This document shows, piece by piece, positions 1 through 8,522 of a stretch of 64,000 bases of DNA (position 1 is its first letter; each line of letters starts with the position of its first letter). Where the stretch lies: NCBI RefSeq assembly GCF_023701525.1, contig NZ_JAMQAW010000010.1:345487-409486 (forward strand). Reading direction: 5' to 3'. Source of the stretch: Streptomyces albipurpureus. GTDB lineage: Bacteria; Actinomycetota; Actinomycetes; Streptomycetales; Streptomycetaceae. The notes below the pieces were generated by a model. It made no database searches. It had not been told where the DNA came from and saw only the letters and a list, made by a program, of their open reading frames with translations. Both the position numbers and the translations under genes were made by a program.

Positions 1-389
1 CCAGCTGGGCGGTCCCGCGGTGGGCTCAGCGCGGCCAGGACGCGGTGCCCGCGCCCGTTCCGCGCGGAGAGATGGGCTGCCGCCAGTGGTGGGGCCTGGA
101 AGGTGGGGCTCCTGGGGCCCAGGTGGTGGGCGTGCTGCAAGGTGCGATGGAGGGCTCCCGGAATCCGGGATTAGCGCTCCGCGGAACCGCCTGCTCGCGT
201 TCAATGGTCCCCGGCCGAAGTTCGCACGAACGTGCGAGGAATCCGGCCTCGCGTGGAGGGCTGGCATGGAACGGCGAACGGGGTTCTGAGCACGGCCTTC
301 GGGCGCCGCATATGTCCTGTGCACCGAAGCTTCGAGCCGCTCCGAGTCCTGCCCGACCACGACAGCCCATCAACCGAGAGGAACTCGGA
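1..389. other. Upstream region, no gene seen
   Basis: No reading frame here has convincing codon use or a family match. The only clear signal is the GAGAGGA ribosome-binding site just before the start codon at 390. The open frame that runs from 45 into the deacetylase gene is treated as untranslated upstream sequence. Confidence 0.5.
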
Positions 390-1112
390 ATGAAAAAGCG
401 AGGCAGGTCGCGGATATGGCTCGGCGCCGCCCTGGCGACCCTGATGTCAGCGTTCGCGTTGGCGCCGGGTGCCGCACAGGCAGACTCCGGGAACCGCTGC
501 TCCGGGGGCTATGTGGCCATCACCTTCGATGACGGTCCGACCGCCAGCACGCCCGCGTATCTCCAGGCGCTGCGTGATGCCGGACGGGTCAGAGCCACCT
601 GGTTCGTGACGGGCACGTTAGCGAGTGCCCAGCCTGACGGCACGCGACGGATCGCGGCCGAGGGCCATGAGATCGGCAACCACTCGTACACCCACCCGAA
701 CCTCGTCGCTCTCGACGCACCCACCGCGTTCGCGGAACTGCGGGACACCAGCCGTGTCGTCCGGGCGCAGACGGGCCGGGCACCGAAGCTCTTCCGGCCG
801 CCGTTCGGGAGCACCGACGCGCGCACCCGGCAGGACGCTGCCAGGCTCGGGATGACCGAGGTGATCTGGACGGCCGACACGGTCGACTGGAGCGGAATCC
901 CCACCGACACCATCGTGGCGAACGCGCTCACGGTGCAGGCGGGCGGCATCATCCTGCTGCACGACGGTCTCCCGGCGACGCTCGCGGCCATCCCGAAGAT
1001 CGTCGACGGGCTCGCCGAACGCAGTCTGTGCGCCGGCCGGATCGTCCGCACGGCCACCCCGGTCCAGGCGTGGCCCGGCCTGACCTTCCACGCCAAGGCC
1101 GCCCGCTGGTGA
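390..1112 (+). CDS. Secreted polysaccharide deacetylase (NodB domain)
   Basis: This 240-residue protein is a carbohydrate esterase family 4 type deacetylase that should remove acetyl groups from chitin-like or peptidoglycan glycans outside the cell. A basic N-terminus and hydrophobic stretch ending AQA form a signal peptide of about 31 residues. The NodB motifs are all visible: TFDDGP with the catalytic base and metal Asp, HSYTH with the metal His pair, RPPFG, and a late LLHDG motif. The ATG at 390 was chosen because a GAGAGGA site lies 6-7 bases upstream, whereas the longer in-frame extension has no signal peptide. A perfect hairpin follows the gene. The natural substrate cannot be told from sequence. 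Confidence 0.9.
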   Translation: MKKRGRSRIWLGAALATLMSAFALAPGAAQADSGNRCSGGYVAITFDDGPTASTPAYLQALRDAGRVRATWFVTGTLASAQPDGTRRIAAEGHEIGNHSYTHPNLVALDAPTAFAELRDTSRVVRAQTGRAPKLFRPPFGSTDARTRQDAARLGMTEVIWTADTVDWSGIPTDTIVANALTVQAGGIILLHDGLPATLAAIPKIVDGLAERSLCAGRIVRTATPVQAWPGLTFHAKAARW

Positions 1113-1186
1113 CAGAGCGGTTCCCGCGCTGGAAACCGTGCCGGTAACGGGTCGGCGCCGCCTCGTCCGCTGGTCCCGAGGTACGC

Positions 1187-1224
1187 CGGGGACGGTCCGG
1201 GCCCAACTGCCCGGACCGTCCCCG
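1187..1224. terminator. Bidirectional terminator hairpin
   Basis: A perfect 16-bp GC-rich stem with a 6-base loop (CCAACT) lies between the convergent deacetylase and thymidine phosphorylase genes. It should serve both strands. Confidence 0.8.
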
Positions 1225-1290
1225 ATGCGGTACGAGGCAACCTCAGGGCGTCCTGGATACCGTCGCCCCGCCCAGGGCGCCCGGCACCCC

Positions 1291-2568
1291 CTAGGCGATA
1301 CGGCCCCGCACGATCGGCGGCGCCGTGAACTCCGTACCGGCCGGGGCGATGTCATAGCTCGACCCCAGCGACTGGAGTGCGTACGCGAACTTCTCCGGGG
1401 TGTCCGTGTGCAGGGTCAGCAGCGGCTGGCCCGCGGTCACCGGGTCACCGGGCTTGGCGTGCAGTTCCACGCCCGCGCCCGCCTGCACCGGGTCCTCCTT
1501 GCGGGCCCGGCCAGCGCCCAGGCGCCAGGCCGCGACGCCGATGTCATAGGCGTCGAGACGGGTCAGTACGCCCGAGGCGGGTGCGGTGACGACATGCTGT
1601 TCACGGGCGATGGGGAGGTCCGCGTCCGGGTCCCCGCCCTGGGCGGAGATCATGCGGCGCCAGACATCCATCGCCGAGCCATCGGCCAGCGCCTTCGCCG
1701 GGTCGGCGCCCTCGATACCCGCGGCGGCGAGCATCTCCCGGGCCAGGGCCAGGGTCAGTTCCACCACATCGGCGGGGCCGCCTCCGGCGAGGACCTCGAT
1801 GGACTCACGGACTTCCAGGGCGTTGCCCGCGGTGAGGCCGAGCGGGGTCGACATATCGGTGAGCAGCGCGACCGTCTTCACCCCGCTGTCGGTGCCCAGC
1901 GCCACCATGGTGGAGGCGAGCTCTCGGGCGTCCTCGATGTTCTTCATAAAGGCGCCGGTGCCGACCTTGACGTCCAGGACCAGGGAGCCCGTGCCCTCGG
2001 CGATCTTCTTCGACATGATCGAGGAGGCGATCAGCGGGATGGCCTCGACGGTGCCGGTGACATCGCGGAGTGCGTAGAGCTTCTTGTCGGCCGGGGCCAG
2101 CCCGTCGCCGGCCGCGCAGATCACGGCGCCGGTGGTGTCCAGGACATGGAGCATCTCCTCGTTGGAGAGCAGCGCGCGCCAGCCGGGGATGGACTCCAAC
2201 TTGTCGAGCGTGCCACCGGTGTGGCCAAGGCCCCGTCCCGACAGTTGCGGCACGGCCGCACCGCAGGCGGCGACCAGCGGGGCGAGCGGCAGGGTGATCT
2301 TGTCGCCGACGCCGCCGGTGGAGTGCTTGTCCGCGGTGGGGCGGGTGAGGGTGTCAAAGCTCATCCGCTCGCCGGAGGCGATCATCGCGGCCGTCCAGCG
2401 GGCGATCTCCGTCCGGTTCATGCCGTTCAGCAGGATGGCCATCGCCAGCGCCGACATCTGCTCGTCGGCGACCTCACCACGGGTGTAGGCGTCGATGACC
2501 CAGTCGATCTGCTCGGGGCTCAGCTCACCCCGGTCCCGCTTGGTGCGGATGACGGAGATGACGTCCAT
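1291..2568 (-). CDS. deoA: Thymidine phosphorylase
   Basis: This 425-residue enzyme splits thymidine and deoxyuridine with phosphate to the free base and deoxyribose 1-phosphate, a pyrimidine salvage step. The family signature region is visible (DKHSTGGVGDK, with the phosphate-binding loop), as are SGRGLGHTGGTLDK and the C-terminal pyrimidine-nucleoside phosphorylase domain. The start at 2568 is preceded by TGGAGGAATGCC, a strong ribosome-binding site; the frame extends 14 codons further upstream without one. It follows cdd and the nucleoside ABC genes on the same strand but is separated from cdd by a hairpin, and it has its own palindromic operator-like site 31-46 bases before the start. Confidence 0.95.
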   Translation of the reverse strand: MDVISVIRTKRDRGELSPEQIDWVIDAYTRGEVADEQMSALAMAILLNGMNRTEIARWTAAMIASGERMSFDTLTRPTADKHSTGGVGDKITLPLAPLVAACGAAVPQLSGRGLGHTGGTLDKLESIPGWRALLSNEEMLHVLDTTGAVICAAGDGLAPADKKLYALRDVTGTVEAIPLIASSIMSKKIAEGTGSLVLDVKVGTGAFMKNIEDARELASTMVALGTDSGVKTVALLTDMSTPLGLTAGNALEVRESIEVLAGGGPADVVELTLALAREMLAAAGIEGADPAKALADGSAMDVWRRMISAQGGDPDADLPIAREQHVVTAPASGVLTRLDAYDIGVAAWRLGAGRARKEDPVQAGAGVELHAKPGDPVTAGQPLLTLHTDTPEKFAYALQSLGSSYDIAPAGTEFTAPPIVRGRIA

Positions 2569-2598
2569 GGCATTCCTCCAGAATGGCAGCTCACCGCG

Positions 2599-2614
2599 CT
2601 CTACGCGCATAGAG
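2599..2614. promoter_or_regulatory. Palindromic operator-like site upstream of deoA
   Basis: A near-palindrome (CTCTACGCGCATAGAG) matches 11 of 12 bases of the perfect CTACGCGCGTAG palindrome found at 7296-7307 and resembles a third site at 8511-8522. All three lie upstream of genes for nucleoside uptake or breakdown. The binding protein is unknown. Confidence 0.55.
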
Positions 2615-2628
2615 ACGAGGGTAAGGGA

Positions 2629-2658
2629 GCGGCCCCTCCTAAGGAACGGAGGGGCCGC
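2629..2658 (-). terminator. Hairpin between cdd and deoA
   Basis: An 11-bp perfect stem (GCGGCCCCTCC and its complement) with an 8-base loop lies just downstream of cytidine deaminase. It is likely to end or attenuate transcription before deoA. Confidence 0.6.
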
Positions 2659-2665
2659 GGGGGTT

Positions 2666-3061
2666 TTACCGAAGATGCTCAGGGCCGAACGGCTGCGGAA
2701 GTATCGCGACCAGGGGGACGATTCCCTTGGGCGTGTCCATCAGCAACTCGGGGCCGCCGAACTCATAGAGCAGCTGACGGCACCGACCGCAGGGCACCAG
2801 GCTCTCGCCCTGGCCGTCCACACAGGTGAAGTGGGTCAGCCGGCCGCCTCCGGTGGCCTGGAGTTGGGAGACAAGACCGCACTCGGCGCAGAGCGACAGC
2901 CCGTAGGAGGCGTTCTCCACATTGCAGCCGGTGACCGTACGTCCGTCGTCGACGAGGGCGGCGACGCCGACCGGGAAGCCCGAGTAGGGGGCGTACGCAT
3001 GGGACATGGCCTCCCGCGCCCGTTCCCGCAGGGTCGCCCAGTCGACCGTCGCTTCGATCAT
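2666..3061 (-). CDS. cdd: Cytidine deaminase
   Basis: This 131-residue protein is of usual length for the small tetrameric zinc cytidine deaminases that convert cytidine and deoxycytidine to uridine and deoxyuridine. The zinc motif is seen as CNVENASYG followed by C-A-E at about residues 54-56 and then PCGRCRQ. The start ATG at 3061 overlaps the stop codon of the upstream permease gene in an ATGA arrangement, showing translational coupling. Its product feeds thymidine/uridine phosphorolysis by the neighbouring deoA, so transport and salvage are organised together. Confidence 0.95.
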   Translation of the reverse strand: MIEATVDWATLRERAREAMSHAYAPYSGFPVGVAALVDDGRTVTGCNVENASYGLSLCAECGLVSQLQATGGGRLTHFTCVDGQGESLVPCGRCRQLLYEFGGPELLMDTPKGIVPLVAILPQPFGPEHLR

Positions 3062-4347
3062 TTGCCCTGGCCCTTGCGGTAGCGCATACCGTCCGCCTTG
3101 GGCATGCGGAGCCGTTGCGCGGAGAGGGAGAGGACCAGCAGGGTCACGACGTACGGGGTGGCGGTGACGAACTCGGTCGGGACCGTGTCCGTACCCAGGT
3201 ACCAGACCAGCACACCGGCGGCGATGACTCCGCTGATCGCGGCCGTCCGGTAGCTCTTGCGGTAGAGCTTCCACAGCGCGATGCCGGCCAGGATGACGAC
3301 GAGCAGAAGCAGTAGCGCGTGGACGGACTGGCCGCCGTTGCGCAGCTGGAGCGCGTCGGCGAAGCCGAAGAGGCCGGCGCCCATGGCGAGCCCGCCGGGC
3401 CGCCAGTTACCGAAGATCATCGCCGCCAGGCCGATATAGCCACGGCCGCCGGTCTGACCCTCGTTGTAGATGTTGGAGGTGACCAGCGCCAGGAAGGCAC
3501 CGCCGAGTCCGGCCATACCACCGGAGACGATCACCGCGATGTACTTGTACTTGTAGACGTTCACACCGAGCGATTCGGCGGCGATCGGGTTCTCGCCGCA
3601 GGAGCGCAGCCGCAGACCGAACGAGGTCTTCCACAGCACCAGGAAGGTCAGCACGAACAGCAGCACGGCGACGATGGTGAGCAGCGAGAGATTGGTGACC
3701 AGACCGCGGAGCACACCGGCGATGTCCGAGACGAAGAACCAGTGGTGCTTCTCGATATCACCGAGCCAGTCGGAGACACCGGGCACGGTGATGGTGGTGA
3801 TGGGCTCGGACGGCGGTGACTGTTTGGGGCTGCCGCCCTTGGCCAAGGCCTCAGGGCTGTTGAACCACAGCTTGGCGAAGTAGGTGGTGAACCCGACGGC
3901 CAGGATGTTGATCGCGATACCGGAGATGATGTGGTCGACGCCGAAGGTGACGGTGGCGATGGCGTGCAGCAGACCACCGGCCATGCCGCCGAGCACACCC
4001 GCGAGGACACCGATCCAGGGGTCGGTCTGCCAGCCGGCCCAGGCACCGAAGAAGGTGCCCAGGATCAGCATGCCCTCAAGGCCGATGTTGACCACGCCCG
4101 CGCGCTCGGCCCATAGACCGCCGAGACCCGCCATACCGATGGGCACGGCCATGGCCAGTGCGGCGCTGATCTGACCGGCGGAGGTGATGTCCTGCGCACC
4201 GGTGATGGCGCGCACCGCGGACAGGGCGACCAGTGCGCCCGCGATGATCAGCAGGATGACCGGGAAGGAGAGGCGGGTACGCCCCTTCTTGCCGCCACTC
4301 ACCCTGGGTGCCGTGGGCGGCGGGGTGGAAGTCGCTGTGGCACTCAC
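3058..4347 (-). CDS. Nucleoside ABC transporter permease 2
   Basis: This 429-residue integral membrane protein belongs to the BPD_transp_2 permease class that includes the YufQ/NupQ nucleoside permeases. It has many hydrophobic segments, a long N-terminal hydrophilic tail of about 25 residues, and a family-typical loop around ERAGVVNIGLEGM. It overlaps the upstream permease gene by four bases and the downstream cdd by four bases. With the other permease, the ATPase and the BMP lipoprotein it forms a complete uptake system. Nucleoside as substrate is inferred from cdd and deoA in the same locus. Confidence 0.9.
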   Translation of the reverse strand: MSATATSTPPPTAPRVSGGKKGRTRLSFPVILLIIAGALVALSAVRAITGAQDITSAGQISAALAMAVPIGMAGLGGLWAERAGVVNIGLEGMLILGTFFGAWAGWQTDPWIGVLAGVLGGMAGGLLHAIATVTFGVDHIISGIAINILAVGFTTYFAKLWFNSPEALAKGGSPKQSPPSEPITTITVPGVSDWLGDIEKHHWFFVSDIAGVLRGLVTNLSLLTIVAVLLFVLTFLVLWKTSFGLRLRSCGENPIAAESLGVNVYKYKYIAVIVSGGMAGLGGAFLALVTSNIYNEGQTGGRGYIGLAAMIFGNWRPGGLAMGAGLFGFADALQLRNGGQSVHALLLLLVVILAGIALWKLYRKSYRTAAISGVIAAGVLVWYLGTDTVPTEFVTATPYVVTLLVLSLSAQRLRMPKADGMRYRKGQGK

Positions 4348-5456
4348 GCCGACACCTCCTGGTTCTCGGAGTTACGGGCCTGGGCGGCGAGCTTGGCGCC
4401 GACCTGCCGCTGCTGGCGCTTGAGGCCGTAGCGGCGCACCACTTCGTACGCGATGACGACACACAGCACGATGACGCCCTGGATGACGCCGACGATCTCC
4501 TTGTCGTAGCCCTGGAACTCCAGCTGGCCGCTGCCGCGCTCCAGGAAGGCCCACAGCAGCGCGCCGAGCGCGATGCCGACGGGGTTGTTGCGGCCGAGCA
4601 GGGCGATGGCGATACCGGTGAAGCCGATGCCGACGGGGAAGTCTCCGCCGTACTCGTAGGAGTCGTTGAGCAGCGTCGGCATACCGATCAGACCGGCCAT
4701 GGCGCCGGAGATCAGCATGGAGGTGACGATCATCTTCTTGACGTTCACCCCACTGGCCTCGGCCGCGCTGCCGGACTGGCCGACCGTACGGAGGTCGAAG
4801 CCGAAGCGGGTGCGGGCGAGGGTGAACCAGAACACGATGCCCGCGATGATCGCGACGACGATGAAGCCCCAGACCGGAGCGGGCTGGGTCGGGAACTCGA
4901 AGAAGTGCGCGGACTCGGGGAGTGGCTTGGTGGCGATCTTCGTCCCCGCCTCGTCCAGCTCGCCGAGACGCCCCACCTGGAGCAGATAGCCGATGATCGC
5001 CGTGGCGATGGCGTTGAGCATGATCGTGGAGACGACCTCGCTGACCCCGCGGGTGACCTTGAGGACACCGGCGATACCGGCCCACATCGCGCCGACGATC
5101 ATCGCGCAGAGGATGATCAGCGGGATCTGGATCGCGCCGGGGAGGGTGAGCGCACCACCGAGGGCGGCGGCGAAGAAGGCGGCGAGGCGGTACTGGCCGT
5201 CGACGCCGATGTTGAACAGGTTCATCCGGAAGCCGATGGCGACCGCGAGTCCTGCCAGGTAGTAGGTCGTGGCCTTGTTCAGGATGTAGACCTGGCTGTC
5301 CGACTTCGATCCGTAGTCGAACATGATCCGGAAGGCGTTGAAGGGCTCCTTGCCGGTGGCGGCCAGCACCACTGCCGTGACCAGGAACGCCACGATGATG
5401 GCGAGCAGTGGGGCCGCGATCGCCAGGAGCACCCGCTCCTTGTCGAACTTCTTCAT
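4344..5456 (-). CDS. Nucleoside ABC transporter permease 1
   Basis: This 370-residue permease of the same BPD_transp_2 class begins with a short basic stretch and a long first membrane span. The conserved loop FNIGVDGQY, the counterpart of NIGLEGM in its partner, is present. The ATG at 5456 overlaps the ATPase stop codon by four bases, and its own stop overlaps the next permease by four bases, so all are translationally coupled. It should form a heterodimeric pore with the 3058-4347 product. Confidence 0.9.
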   Translation of the reverse strand: MKKFDKERVLLAIAAPLLAIIVAFLVTAVVLAATGKEPFNAFRIMFDYGSKSDSQVYILNKATTYYLAGLAVAIGFRMNLFNIGVDGQYRLAAFFAAALGGALTLPGAIQIPLIILCAMIVGAMWAGIAGVLKVTRGVSEVVSTIMLNAIATAIIGYLLQVGRLGELDEAGTKIATKPLPESAHFFEFPTQPAPVWGFIVVAIIAGIVFWFTLARTRFGFDLRTVGQSGSAAEASGVNVKKMIVTSMLISGAMAGLIGMPTLLNDSYEYGGDFPVGIGFTGIAIALLGRNNPVGIALGALLWAFLERGSGQLEFQGYDKEIVGVIQGVIVLCVVIAYEVVRRYGLKRQQRQVGAKLAAQARNSENQEVSA

Positions 5457-7162
5457 CGGTCCTCTCCCCCGTCCGTGTCGCTGCCCGTGTCGGGGGTGCT
5501 GGGGTCATTGGGGGTATCGGCGCCGGCACGGGGGCCGGTGCCGCTGTCGGCTTGGGTGCCGGCCGGGCCTTCGGCCGAGGTGTCGTCGGCTGGAGTGTCG
5601 TCGGCTGAGGCCTCTTCGACGGGGGCTTCGAGATGCCCGGTGGCCGCGCCCGTCATCGCCGAGCCCAGTTCCTCCGGGGTGATCGTGGCCGGATCGGCGT
5701 CCGCGACCAACCGGCCGCGGTACATCACCCGCAGGGTGTCGGAGAGTCCGATCAGCTCATCCAGGTCCGCGGAGATCAGGAGTACGGCCAGGCCCTCCCG
5801 GCGGGCGGCCCGGATCTGGTCCCAGATCTGCGCCTGGGCTCCCACGTCCACACCCCGGGTGGGGTGCGCGGCGATCAAGAGCTTGGGCGCGTGGCTCATC
5901 TCCCGGCCCACGATCAGCTTCTGCTGGTTGCCGCCCGAGAGGGAGGCCGCGGTGACCTCGATACCGGGGGTGCGGACGTCGTACTCGCGCACGATCCGCT
6001 CGGTGTCGGCGCGGGCCGCCCGGGGGTCGAGGAAGACGCCCTTGCTGTTGGGCTTCTCGGTGACATGGCCGAGGATGCGGTTCTCCCACAGGGGTGCTTC
6101 CAGGAGCAGGCCGTGGCGGTGGCGGTCCTCGGGGATGACGGCCATGCCGTCCTCGCGCCGCTTGCGGGTCGGCCGGTGCGAGATGTCCACCGAGTCGAGG
6201 GAGAGCACTCCGCTCTCCAGGGTGCGCATTCCCATGATCGCCTCGACCAGTTCGGACTGGCCGTTGCCCTCCACACCGGCGATGCCCAGGACCTCGCCCT
6301 TGTGGATGGTGAAGTCGATGCCGTCGAGCAGTGAGCGGACGACTCCATCAGGGTCGGTGGCGGTCAGCCGCAGATTCTCCACCTGGAGCATCGGCACTTC
6401 GGTGACGGTCGACTCACGGGTCTCCGGTGAGGGCAGTTCGCTGCCGACCATCAGCTCGGCGAGCTGCTTGGTGGTGGTGTTGGCGGGGTCCGCGGTGCCG
6501 ACCGTCGTGCCGCGGCGGATGACCGTGATGTCATCGGCGACCGAGAGCACCTCGCCCAGCTTGTGCGAGATGAAGATGACGGTCAGGCCCTCGGCCTTGA
6601 GCTCACGCAGATTGTCGAAGAGCGCCTCGACCTCCTGCGGTACCAGGACGGCGGTCGGCTCATCGAGGATCAGGGTGCGGGCACCCCGGTAGAGGACCTT
6701 GAGGATCTCGACGCGCTGCCGGTCGGCTACACCGAGGTCTTCGACATGGACATCGGGGCGGACGTTCAGACCGTAGGCGTCCGAGATCTCCTTGATCTTG
6801 GCGCGGGCCCTGTCGCCGATCCCGTACAGCTTCTCCGAGCCGAGAACGACGTTCTCCAGCACGGTGAGGTAGTCGGCGAGCATGAAGTGCTGGTGCACCA
6901 TGCCGATGCCGCGGGCGATGGCATCGCCCGGGTTGGAGAACGTGACCTGTTCGCCGTCGACCTCGATGGTGCCCTCGTCCGGTTTCTGCATACCGTAGAG
7001 GATCTTCATCAGGGTGGACTTGCCCGCGCCGTTCTCGCCGATGAGGGCGTGGACGGTACCGCGGCGCACGGTGATGTCGATGTCGTGGTTGGCCACGACA
7101 CCGGGGAATCGTTTGGTGATGCCGCGGAGCTCTACGGCATGGGAACTGCTGGACGCGTTGAT
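5453..7162 (-). CDS. Nucleoside ABC transporter ATP-binding protein, double domain
   Basis: This RbsA/NupO-like ATPase has two nucleotide-binding domains. The first carries a Walker A GENGAGKST and the Walker B ILDEPTAVL; the second carries ASLSGGNQQK and a degenerate Walker A (GVEGNGQSEL), as in the family. The C-terminus is an acidic tail rich in Asp, Thr and Pro. The start is unusual. The open frame runs to a TTG at 7288 with no ribosome-binding site, while GGGAGAG lies 6 bases before an in-frame ATC at 7162, exactly where homology begins. The coordinates use that ATC (569 residues); the TTG would add 42 unlikely residues. Confidence 0.85.
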   Translation of the reverse strand: MNASSSSHAVELRGITKRFPGVVANHDIDITVRRGTVHALIGENGAGKSTLMKILYGMQKPDEGTIEVDGEQVTFSNPGDAIARGIGMVHQHFMLADYLTVLENVVLGSEKLYGIGDRARAKIKEISDAYGLNVRPDVHVEDLGVADRQRVEILKVLYRGARTLILDEPTAVLVPQEVEALFDNLRELKAEGLTVIFISHKLGEVLSVADDITVIRRGTTVGTADPANTTTKQLAELMVGSELPSPETRESTVTEVPMLQVENLRLTATDPDGVVRSLLDGIDFTIHKGEVLGIAGVEGNGQSELVEAIMGMRTLESGVLSLDSVDISHRPTRKRREDGMAVIPEDRHRHGLLLEAPLWENRILGHVTEKPNSKGVFLDPRAARADTERIVREYDVRTPGIEVTAASLSGGNQQKLIVGREMSHAPKLLIAAHPTRGVDVGAQAQIWDQIRAARREGLAVLLISADLDELIGLSDTLRVMYRGRLVADADPATITPEELGSAMTGAATGHLEAPVEEASADDTPADDTSAEGPAGTQADSGTGPRAGADTPNDPSTPDTGSDTDGGEDR

Positions 7163-7294
7163 GGCGCACTCTCCCTGGGCAGGAGCGGAGGAGGAGCAGA
7201 GGCGGGGTGGTAGCGGGGGCTGCCGGATGGTGCGGGGTGTCGGCTGGTCCGTTGCTGGATGCGTGGTGGCGAAAACTACCGTGCGCAACGGGAA

Positions 7295-7308
7295 GCTACG
7301 CGCGTAGC
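7295..7308. promoter_or_regulatory. Perfect palindrome upstream of the ATPase gene
   Basis: GCTACGCGCGTAGC is a perfect 14-bp palindrome about 130 bases before the probable ATPase start. Its core matches the sites at 2601-2612 and 8511-8522. It is probably an operator for a dedicated regulator. Confidence 0.55.
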
Positions 7309-7345
7309 GCCAGCAACTTGTCGAGGCGATGGACCCACTACGTGC

Positions 7346-7390
7346 ATCGGGGCCCGGAAGAGTGGGCGAGCCGCTCTTCCGGGCCCCGAT
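7346..7390 (-). terminator. Strong hairpin between lipoprotein and ATPase genes
   Basis: A perfect 17-bp stem (starting ATCGGGGCCC) with an 11-base loop lies just after the lipoprotein gene. It can stop most transcripts or stabilise the lipoprotein mRNA, so that binding protein is made in excess over membrane components. Confidence 0.8.
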
Positions 7391-7401
7391 CGCTGGACCG
7401 A

Positions 7402-8448
7402 TCAGGTCGTGGTCTTGACCTTGATCTGACCGTCGACGATCTTCTTCTTCGCCTCGTCCAGCTTGGGCTGGATGTCCTTGAGGTGGTCACCCGTGGTGGT
7501 GAGGCTGACACCGTCCTCGGCGAGCGAGTAGACGTGCGTACCGGTCAGCGGCTTGCCGTCCTTGACGGACTTCGACAGCTCGAAGACACCGGTGTCGACG
7601 TTCTTCACGACCGAGGTCAGGATCGAGGCCGCGTACTTGGAGAGCGCCGGGTCCTTGGCCTGGTCCGAGTCGACGCCGATGGCCCAGGTGCCCGGCTTGG
7701 CGGCGACGGCCGCGATGGCACCGGCGCCGGAGCCGCCGGCCGCCGTGTAGATGACGTCAATGCCCTTGTCGAGCATTCCCTGGGCGGCGAACTTGCCCTT
7801 GTCCGGGCTGGCGAAGCCGGAGGTGTCCGTACCCGTGGAGAGGTACTGGATCTGCACCGTGGCCTTCGGGTTGGTCTCGGCGACACCCTGCTCGAAGCCG
7901 GCGGCGAACTTCTTGATCAGCGGAAGGTCGACACCGCCGATGAAGCCGATCTTGCCGTCCTTGGACTTCAGCGCGGCGGCGACACCGGCGAGGTAGGAGC
8001 CCTGCTCCTCGGTGAAGACGATGCTGTCGACGTTCTTGACGTCGGAGACCGAGTCAACGAGGCCGAAGGAGGTCTTCGGGTACTCCTTGGCGATCTTGTC
8101 GACCGCGGTCTTGTAGAGGTAGCCCACGGCGAAGACCGGGTTGTAGCCGTCCTTCGCGAGCGAGGCGAGGCGGGTCTCACGGTCGGCCGGGGTCTCGCTG
8201 GTCCGGGCGGTGAGCTCCTTGGTCTCCGCGCCGAGCTCCTTCTTGGCCTTGTCCAGGCCACGGGCGGCGGAGTCGTTGAACGAGTTGTCGCCACGGCCGC
8301 CGACGTCGTAGGCCATGCCGATCTTCAGCTTGCCGCTGTCGTCCGATCCTCCACCGCTATCGGTCGACGACTCGCCACATCCGGTGGCGGTGAGTGCGAT
8401 AGCCGCGGCTGCGATGGACGCGACCGCGATCTTTGATACCTGGCGCAA
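7402..8448 (-). CDS. BMP-family nucleoside-binding lipoprotein
   Basis: This 348-residue protein is the substrate-binding part of the ABC importer. The N-terminus is a lipoprotein signal with the modified Cys in a TATGC motif near residue 24, followed by a Ser/Gly-rich linker. The mature part matches the Bmp/Med family (IGMAYDVGGRGDNSFND near the N-terminus and a typical IYTAAGGSGAG segment), which binds purine or pyrimidine nucleosides. The start is a TTG at 8448 with AAGGGA 8 bases upstream. A palindromic operator-like site lies about 60 bases before the start and a strong hairpin follows the stop. Confidence 0.92.
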   Translation of the reverse strand: MRQVSKIAVASIAAAAIALTATGCGESSTDSGGGSDDSGKLKIGMAYDVGGRGDNSFNDSAARGLDKAKKELGAETKELTARTSETPADRETRLASLAKDGYNPVFAVGYLYKTAVDKIAKEYPKTSFGLVDSVSDVKNVDSIVFTEEQGSYLAGVAAALKSKDGKIGFIGGVDLPLIKKFAAGFEQGVAETNPKATVQIQYLSTGTDTSGFASPDKGKFAAQGMLDKGIDVIYTAAGGSGAGAIAAVAAKPGTWAIGVDSDQAKDPALSKYAASILTSVVKNVDTGVFELSKSVKDGKPLTGTHVYSLAEDGVSLTTTGDHLKDIQPKLDEAKKKIVDGQIKVKTTT

Positions 8449-8510
8449 GAGGAGGGTCCCTTCGAGGCTGACCGAAAGCGCCTCTTCCGGCGCTGGTTTC
8501 GCCGCGATCG

Positions 8511-8522
8511 TAACGCGCGTAG
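8511..8522. promoter_or_regulatory. Operator-like site upstream of the lipoprotein gene
   Basis: TAACGCGCGTAG matches 10 of 12 bases of the perfect palindrome at 7296-7307. It sits about 63 bases before the TTG start, a position suited to repression of the operon promoter. Confidence 0.5.

Noticed and set aside
1138..2829. 563-codon open frame on the plus strand
   Set aside because: It is antisense to deoA and crosses a terminator hairpin, so it is a shadow.
4308..6692. 794-codon open frame on the plus strand
   Set aside because: It lies antisense to the ABC permease and ATPase genes, is rich in Asp, Glu, Gly, Arg and Ser without conserved segments, and reflects GC-skewed codon use of the true genes.
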